Shown: in pieces, positions 59,806 to 64,000 of the stretch
Position numbering within the stretch: position 1 is the stretch's first letter
Layout of the letters: each line of letters starts with the position of its first letter
From: an uncultured Olsenella sp.
Lineage (GTDB): Bacteria > Actinomycetota > Coriobacteriia > Coriobacteriales > Atopobiaceae
NCBI GenBank assembly: GCA_900540955.1
Contig: UQIF01000007.1
Span: forward strand, 1 to 64,000
Direction: 5' to 3'
DNA: 64,000 bases
Program-made: the position numbers and the translations under genes
Notes under the pieces: generated by a model
Seen by the model: the letters and a program-made list of their open reading frames with translations, nothing else
Told to the model about the DNA's origin: nothing
Databases searched by the model: none

Positions 59806-60516
59806 CTAGAGCTCGAGGGTGTCCACGCCGGCAGCGGCCATGCGACGGCCGATCTCCTCGATGATGGGGATTCCCGCGCTGCAGCCGATGCGCTCGGCGC
59901 CGGCACGGACCATGTCGAGGAAGTCGTCGGCGGTGCGGATGCCGCCCGCAGCCTTGACCTTAACGCGGGAATCGACGTGCTCGCGCATGAGCTTCACGTC
60001 CTCGACGGTGGCGCCGCCGGTAGAGAAGCCCGTCGAGGTCTTGACGAAGTCGGGCAGCACCTCGCTGGCGACCTTGCAAAGGCCGAGCTTCTCATCCTCG
60101 GTGAGCAGGCAGTTCTCGAAGATGACCTTGGAGGGAACGCCGGCCTCGCGGCACACCTCGACGATCTGTGCCATCTCGTCGCGGATGTAATCCCAGTTGC
60201 CGGCCTTAACCTCGGTGAGGTTGACGACGTAATCGATCTCGTTCGCGCCGTTGGCCAGGGCGTCCTTGGTCTCGAAGACCTTGGTGGCGATGGTGGTCTG
60301 ACCCAGAGGGAAGCCGATCGCGGCGCCCGTGTCGATATCGGTGCCCGCGAGCAGCTCGGAGCAGAGCTTGGACTGGACGGAGTTGATGGCGACCATCTTG
60401 AAGTGGTAGCGCTTGGCCTCGTCACAGAGCTTCTCCATGTCGGCTCGGGTGGCGTCGGGGTGAAGGTTCGTGTGGTCGACCAGGCGAGCAAGATCATCGA
60501 GGGTGTAGGACTTCAT
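59806..60516 (-). CDS. deoC: deoxyribose-phosphate aldolase
   Basis: Cleaves 2-deoxyribose-5-phosphate to acetaldehyde and glyceraldehyde-3-phosphate. The 236-residue protein has the Schiff-base Lys159 in FVKTSTGFSTGGAT and the second catalytic Lys188 in VKAAGGIRT; Asp95 lies in NEIDYVVNL. First gene of the minus-strand operon, divergent from the PTS genes. A near-palindrome at 60566-60587 lies ~50-70 bases upstream. GAAAGGAGC precedes the ATG. Confidence 0.97.
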   Translation of the reverse strand: MKSYTLDDLARLVDHTNLHPDATRADMEKLCDEAKRYHFKMVAINSVQSKLCSELLAGTDIDTGAAIGFPLGQTTIATKVFETKDALANGANEIDYVVNLTEVKAGNWDYIRDEMAQIVEVCREAGVPSKVIFENCLLTEDEKLGLCKVASEVLPDFVKTSTGFSTGGATVEDVKLMREHVDSRVKVKAAGGIRTADDFLDMVRAGAERIGCSAGIPIIEEIGRRMAAAGVDTLEL

Positions 60517-60565
60517 TGCTGGCTCCTTTCGGTGGATTCAGGACAACTGCAATCTAGCATATGTA

Positions 60566-60587
60566 CGGTCCTATTGCTATAGAACCG
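60566..60587. promoter_or_regulatory. near-palindrome in deoC/PTS divergent region
   Basis: CGGTCCTAT and ATAGAACCG face each other across TGCT with one mismatch. It is a candidate operator, possibly for the GntR protein at 63551. Confidence 0.45.
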
Positions 60588-60643
60588 CCAAAATATCCGT
60601 TTAGGGCTGTTTTAATACCGCTCAGCGTCTTCATATGTTTCTT

Positions 60644-60672
60644 TGATTGACGTTTATGTCTGCTCTAATACA
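60644..60672 (+). promoter_or_regulatory. promoter of the PTS operon
   Basis: TTGATT, 17-base spacer, TAATAC: a close match to the vegetative sigma-factor consensus, 26 bases before the EIIAB start codon. Confidence 0.7.
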
Positions 60673-60697
60673 ATGAATTCGTCGAAAGGAGCACCCA

Positions 60698-61672
60698 ATG
60701 AACCTGATACTTGCCTCACACGGAACGCTCTGCGAAGGGCTCGCAGACGCCTTCCACATGCTCGCTTCCAGCGAAATCCCCATTACAACCGTTAGTTTGA
60801 ACGACACGGGGATCGACGACTTCCGCAGGCGCCTCGTCGCCGAGGTCGAGAAGAGCAAAGGTACGGCCAAGACTCTTATTTTGACTGACCTATACGGCGG
60901 AACCCCCTTTAACGAGTCCTTCGCGCTGTATCTCGCAGACCCGGAGAACCTCAGGGTCGTCGCAGGCGTCAACTTCCCCATGCTGATTGAAGCTGGAATG
61001 GCCGCCCCGGACACCGACGACCTCGACGAGATCGTCTCGATCGCGGTTCAGGCGGGGACCGCCGGCGTCGTCGCGGCAAGCGCAGAGCCGGACAAGAAGG
61101 ACGCCCCCGGCAGCCCCAAGCAAGCAGAACCGCATGCGAATTCAGTGCCTCAACGAAGCGCAGAGAAAGGAGCAGGTATGTCGATTGTTCTAGCCAGAGT
61201 CGACGACCGTGTTATTCACGGCCAAACGACCACCAGGTGGATGGCGGTGAAACCCGCCGATGCGATCCTCGTAATCAGCGATAAGGTCGCCGCCGACGAA
61301 CTCAGGTGCAAGGTCCTCAAGGCCGCCGCGGGCAAGTACAAGCTCGGGATCTACACGGTTGCCCAGGGCGTCGAGGCCCTCGCCAAGGCCAACGCCTCCG
61401 CAAAGAAGTTCTTCGTCATCTCCGACTCGGTCAAGGCCTTCGACGAGCTCAAGCGCGCGGGCGCCGACTTCGGAGCGACCCTCAACCTCGGAAACATGAA
61501 TGCGACCCGCCCCGGCACCAAGGACCTCGGCAGGACCGTGCTTCTTAACGACGAGGACCTCGCCGCGCTCGATTCGCTCGAGTCTGCGGGCGTCGACCTC
61601 CAGTTCCAGCTCCTCCCGGATGACAACATCCGCACCTGGCACGACATGAGGGCGAAGTACCTGGCGCTCTAG
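60698..61672 (+). CDS. manX: PTS mannose-family EIIAB component
   Basis: Cytoplasmic phosphotransfer protein of 324 residues. EIIA (1-~125) begins NLILASHGT with the phosphorylated His8 and has TDLYGGTPFN. A flexible linker (~126-160) leads to EIIB (161-324), with RVDDRVIHGQTTTRW and phospho-His174. The linker region contains AGAAAGGAG followed after seven bases by ATG (61178), so EIIB might also be made on its own. GAAAGGAGC precedes the main ATG. The sugar is probably mannose, fructose, glucosamine or a related hexose; the manA gene next door favours mannose. Confidence 0.93.
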   Translation: MNLILASHGTLCEGLADAFHMLASSEIPITTVSLNDTGIDDFRRRLVAEVEKSKGTAKTLILTDLYGGTPFNESFALYLADPENLRVVAGVNFPMLIEAGMAAPDTDDLDEIVSIAVQAGTAGVVAASAEPDKKDAPGSPKQAEPHANSVPQRSAEKGAGMSIVLARVDDRVIHGQTTTRWMAVKPADAILVISDKVAADELRCKVLKAAAGKYKLGIYTVAQGVEALAKANASAKKFFVISDSVKAFDELKRAGADFGATLNLGNMNATRPGTKDLGRTVLLNDEDLAALDSLESAGVDLQFQLLPDDNIRTWHDMRAKYLAL

Positions 61673-61704
61673 GGCTCCGCCACGTCACAAAGAAAGGAAC
61701 GGAT

Positions 61705-62538
61705 ATGAACCTCTCACTGCTTTTCCCGGCCATCATGTGCGGCGTGTTCTGCTACCTGGGCGCCATCGAGAGCTGCTGCCTCATGGGCATGACCGGCGGT
61801 TACTACATCATGGGCCGCCCGCTCGTGGCAGGCCTCCTGTGCGGCCTCGTCTTCGGCGACGTGACCGCCGGCGTCCTGTGCGGCGTCGCGGTCCAGGCGG
61901 TCTTTATCGCCAACCTCTCCACGGGCGGCGCCACCAACTCCGAGATCACCTATGCGTCCTACGGCGGCATCGGCCTGGCCCTGGCAACCACCAAGGACCC
62001 CGCCATCGCCGTCACCCTCTCGGTCCTCATGGGCCAGACGCTCGGCCTGATCTTCTACAACACCCGCATGGCCCTCTACTCGTTCTTCAACAACGGCGCC
62101 CAGAAGGCCGCCGAGAACAACGACGACCACGGCATCACCCTGTGGCACATCGTCTATCCCCAGATCTGCACCTTCTTTATCCGCGCGGTCCCCGTGTTCC
62201 TCGTCGTCTTCTTTGGCCAGGGCGTCGTCGACACGCTCCTGAGCAGCGTCCCCGAGATCGTCACGCACATCATCTCGGTCCTCGGCGGAGTCCTTCCCGC
62301 CCTCGGCATCGGCATGCTGATGAACATCGTCATCAAGGACAAGCTCCAGCTGATCTTCTTCCTCGCCGGCTTCGTCCTTCTTTCCTTCGCCGGCCTGTCC
62401 ATGATCGCGATCGTCTTTATCGCCGCGCTCGTCGCGTACCTCGTGTTCCTCTCCAACGGCAAGTCAACCTCCGCCGCGACTGCGGCCGAGGCCGCCAGCC
62501 CCGCCAACGCGGTCTACGAAGACAACGACCTGTTTTAA
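61705..62538 (+). CDS. manY: PTS mannose-family EIIC component
   Basis: Integral membrane sugar-translocating subunit, 277 residues with several hydrophobic segments. Family marks are GGYYIMGRPLVAGLLCGLVFGD near residue 30 and GATNSEITYASYGGIGLALA near 72. The last ~25 residues form an Ala/Ser-rich cytoplasmic tail. AAAGGA lies before the start. Second gene of the operon. Confidence 0.95.
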   Translation: MNLSLLFPAIMCGVFCYLGAIESCCLMGMTGGYYIMGRPLVAGLLCGLVFGDVTAGVLCGVAVQAVFIANLSTGGATNSEITYASYGGIGLALATTKDPAIAVTLSVLMGQTLGLIFYNTRMALYSFFNNGAQKAAENNDDHGITLWHIVYPQICTFFIRAVPVFLVVFFGQGVVDTLLSSVPEIVTHIISVLGGVLPALGIGMLMNIVIKDKLQLIFFLAGFVLLSFAGLSMIAIVFIAALVAYLVFLSNGKSTSAATAAEAASPANAVYEDNDLF

Positions 62539-62559
62539 GAGGAAGAACGGAGACTAACC

Positions 62560-63411
62560 ATGGATAAGCAGATCACTGCCAACCCCGAGACCGACGCAAA
62601 CGAGCAGGGGCACCTCAGCAAAAAAGAGCTCAACCAGATCTGGCTGCGCTGGGGCTTCACCCACCTCGCCTCGATGAGCTACGAGAAGCTCCAGGGCCAT
62701 GCCTACGCTTGGGCCTACATTCCCTTTGCCAATAAGTACTACAAGGACGACCCCGAGGCCAAGCGCCGCCTGCTGGTCCGCCACTCGGTCTTCTTCAACA
62801 CCGAGCCCCAGACCGGCCAGATCATCAACGGCATCGTCACCTCCCTGGAGGAGAACATCGCCAACGGCGGCGGCGTCTCCGAGGAGATGCCCAACAACAT
62901 CAAGGCCACGCTCATGGGCCCGCTCGCCGGCATCGGCGACTCCATCATCCAGGGCATCATCGTCCCGATCCTGCTCTCGATCGGAATGAGCCTCGCCTCC
63001 GGCGGCAGCGTCATCGGCCCCCTGTTCTATATGATCGCCTACGCCATTGCCGGCACCGCGATCTCCTACATCAGCTACCACACCGGCTACAAGCTCGGCG
63101 TGGGCGCCATCGACGTGATCGTCGGCGAGAACGCGAGACGCATCACCGACGCGTTCAACATCCTGGGCGTCATGGTCATCGGCGCGCTCTCGGCAGGCAA
63201 CATCGCCCTGACCACCGCGATCAACATCCCGCTCGGCGGCGAGTGGCAGCCGCTCCAGACGACGCTCGACGGCGTGTTCCCCGGGATCCTTCCCCTGGCG
63301 GCGGTCCTTCTGACCTGGTGGATGCTCGGCAAGAAGCAGTACAGCCCCACCAAGGTCATCGTGATCCTCACCGTGGCGGTCACGCTGCTGTGCCTCATCG
63401 GCGTGTTCTAA
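62560..63411 (+). CDS. manZ: PTS mannose-family EIID component
   Basis: Membrane subunit of the same permease, 283 residues. SKKELNQIWLRWGFTHLASMSYEKLQG is the EIID N-terminal helix, RHSVFFNTEPQTGQIINGIV and LMGPLAGIGDSIIQG are characteristic. The C-terminal membrane helix ends in GKKQYSPTKVI and a final hydrophobic segment. Last structural gene of the operon, 21 bases after EIIC. Confidence 0.96.
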   Translation: MDKQITANPETDANEQGHLSKKELNQIWLRWGFTHLASMSYEKLQGHAYAWAYIPFANKYYKDDPEAKRRLLVRHSVFFNTEPQTGQIINGIVTSLEENIANGGGVSEEMPNNIKATLMGPLAGIGDSIIQGIIVPILLSIGMSLASGGSVIGPLFYMIAYAIAGTAISYISYHTGYKLGVGAIDVIVGENARRITDAFNILGVMVIGALSAGNIALTTAINIPLGGEWQPLQTTLDGVFPGILPLAAVLLTWWMLGKKQYSPTKVIVILTVAVTLLCLIGVF

Positions 63412-63441
63412 TCCGCGCCTGCGGCAAATAGACGTTCCTTC

Positions 63442-63476
63442 GCGGGCGGGACCGCTTTCACGGTGGCCCCGCCCGC
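63442..63476. other. inverted repeat after EIID gene
   Basis: GCGGGCGGG and CCCGCCCGC can form a strong stem, but no T-tract follows, so termination is doubtful. Confidence 0.4.
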
Positions 63477-63550
63477 AGCCTTCCCAAAGCTCATCGCGGC
63501 CTCGGCAAGTACAATAAGAGACCGCATCCTCACCCTGAACGGCAGGCACC

Positions 63551-64000
63551 ATGAACCTCTACGACAACATCAAAGAAGATATTCTCGACAAGATAAAGAA
63601 CGGCACGTACCCGATCGGCGAGACGATCCCCTCCGAGCTCGAGCTCGCCGAGTCCTACGGCGTGAGCCGCGCGACCGTCCGCCAGGCGCTCCAGATCCTT
63701 GCCGCGGACGGCTATGTCGAGAAGCGCCGCCGCAGGGGCACCATCGTCACCAAGCCGAAGGTCGAGCAGTCCTTTACCATGAGCGTCCGCAGCTTCGAGG
63801 ACGCCATGCGCCTGGAAGGCCGCCTGCCCAAGACAAACGTGATTCTTTTCCGCTCCGAGCTGGCAAGCCAGGAGGTCGCCGGCCGCCTTGGGCTCAAGGC
63901 CAAGGAGAAGGTCTTTAAGCTCGTCCGTCTCCGCTACGTCGACGACCTCCCTAATGTCTTTGTCGAGAGCTACATCCCGTGCGCGCTCTACCCCGGCCTC
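63551..64000 (+). CDS. GntR/HutC (UTRA) family regulator, C-terminus beyond window
   Basis: The first 150 codons of a GntR regulator; the frame is open at the window end. The winged helix (~1-70) reads IPSELELAESYGVSRATVRQALQIL and GYVEKRRRRGTIV. The UTRA effector domain begins at ~75 and includes FRSELASQEVAGRLGL and VFKLVRLRYVDDLPNVFVESYIP. This subgroup usually senses phosphorylated sugars. It lies 139 bases after the PTS operon on the same strand and is its most likely regulator, perhaps also of deoC-manA. Confidence 0.93.
   Translation, partial: MNLYDNIKEDILDKIKNGTYPIGETIPSELELAESYGVSRATVRQALQILAADGYVEKRRRRGTIVTKPKVEQSFTMSVRSFEDAMRLEGRLPKTNVILFRSELASQEVAGRLGLKAKEKVFKLVRLRYVDDLPNVFVESYIPCALYPGL

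Overview
The window is GC-rich chromosomal DNA from a Gram-positive actinobacterium, most likely a gut member of the Coriobacteriia close to Collinsella. The evidence is the very high GC at third codon positions, Tat-exported lipoproteins (twin-arginine followed by a lipobox Cys), the PdxS/PdxT route to vitamin B6, a PPi-type phosphofructokinase, mannose-family PTS genes and LytTR two-component systems. The genus is inferred from general recognition, not from a search. I see no rRNA, tRNA, CRISPR array, prophage or insertion-sequence transposase.

1-22 kb is mostly housekeeping. It holds a TrmB-like tRNA methyltransferase, a GDPD, an unknown Pro/Glu-rich protein, an ammonium transporter fused to a P-II domain, NhaA, NADP-isocitrate dehydrogenase and a DUF218 protein. 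Next come panB-panC plus a Rossmann protein that may supply ketopantoate reductase, a PdxR-like regulator divergent from pdxS-pdxT, and a separate panD. A hydroxyacyl-CoA dehydrogenase, enolase, PPi-phosphofructokinase, a thioesterase gene interrupted by an in-frame stop, cutC and an MFS exporter follow.

22-40.5 kb is the accessory heart of the window. A broken AbiEi/DUF559-like gene is bracketed by two ~98-bp inverted-repeat elements. Then comes a block of four secreted GH3 glycosidases: one circularly permuted and membrane-anchored, and three paralogous Tat lipoproteins with an EF-hand loop. Two paralogous small lipoproteins and two paralogous LytTR response-regulator/GHKL-kinase pairs are interleaved with them. 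A shared promoter motif occurs upstream of both lipoproteins and two of the GH3 genes. I read the block as a duplicated signal-controlled surface glycosidase system.

40.5-57 kb holds engB, a HAD phosphatase, a polar amino-acid ABC transporter with two copies of a palindromic operator, mntP, and a split late purine pathway (stand-alone AICAR transformylase plus PurO-type IMP cyclohydrolase). It also holds a MacB/FtsX-type ABC exporter divergent from a TetR regulator, an MFS transporter, DegV, MarR and a DEAD-box helicase.

57-64 kb holds a DUF2798-like membrane protein flanked by short repeats, a deoC-manA-rmlD-like operon on the minus strand, and a divergent mannose-family PTS operon (EIIAB, EIIC, EIID). 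A GntR/UTRA regulator follows and runs off the window end.

Intergenic spaces are unusually rich in long, near-perfect palindromes of several unrelated families. Some act plausibly as terminators; others recur and look like small mobile or REP-like elements.
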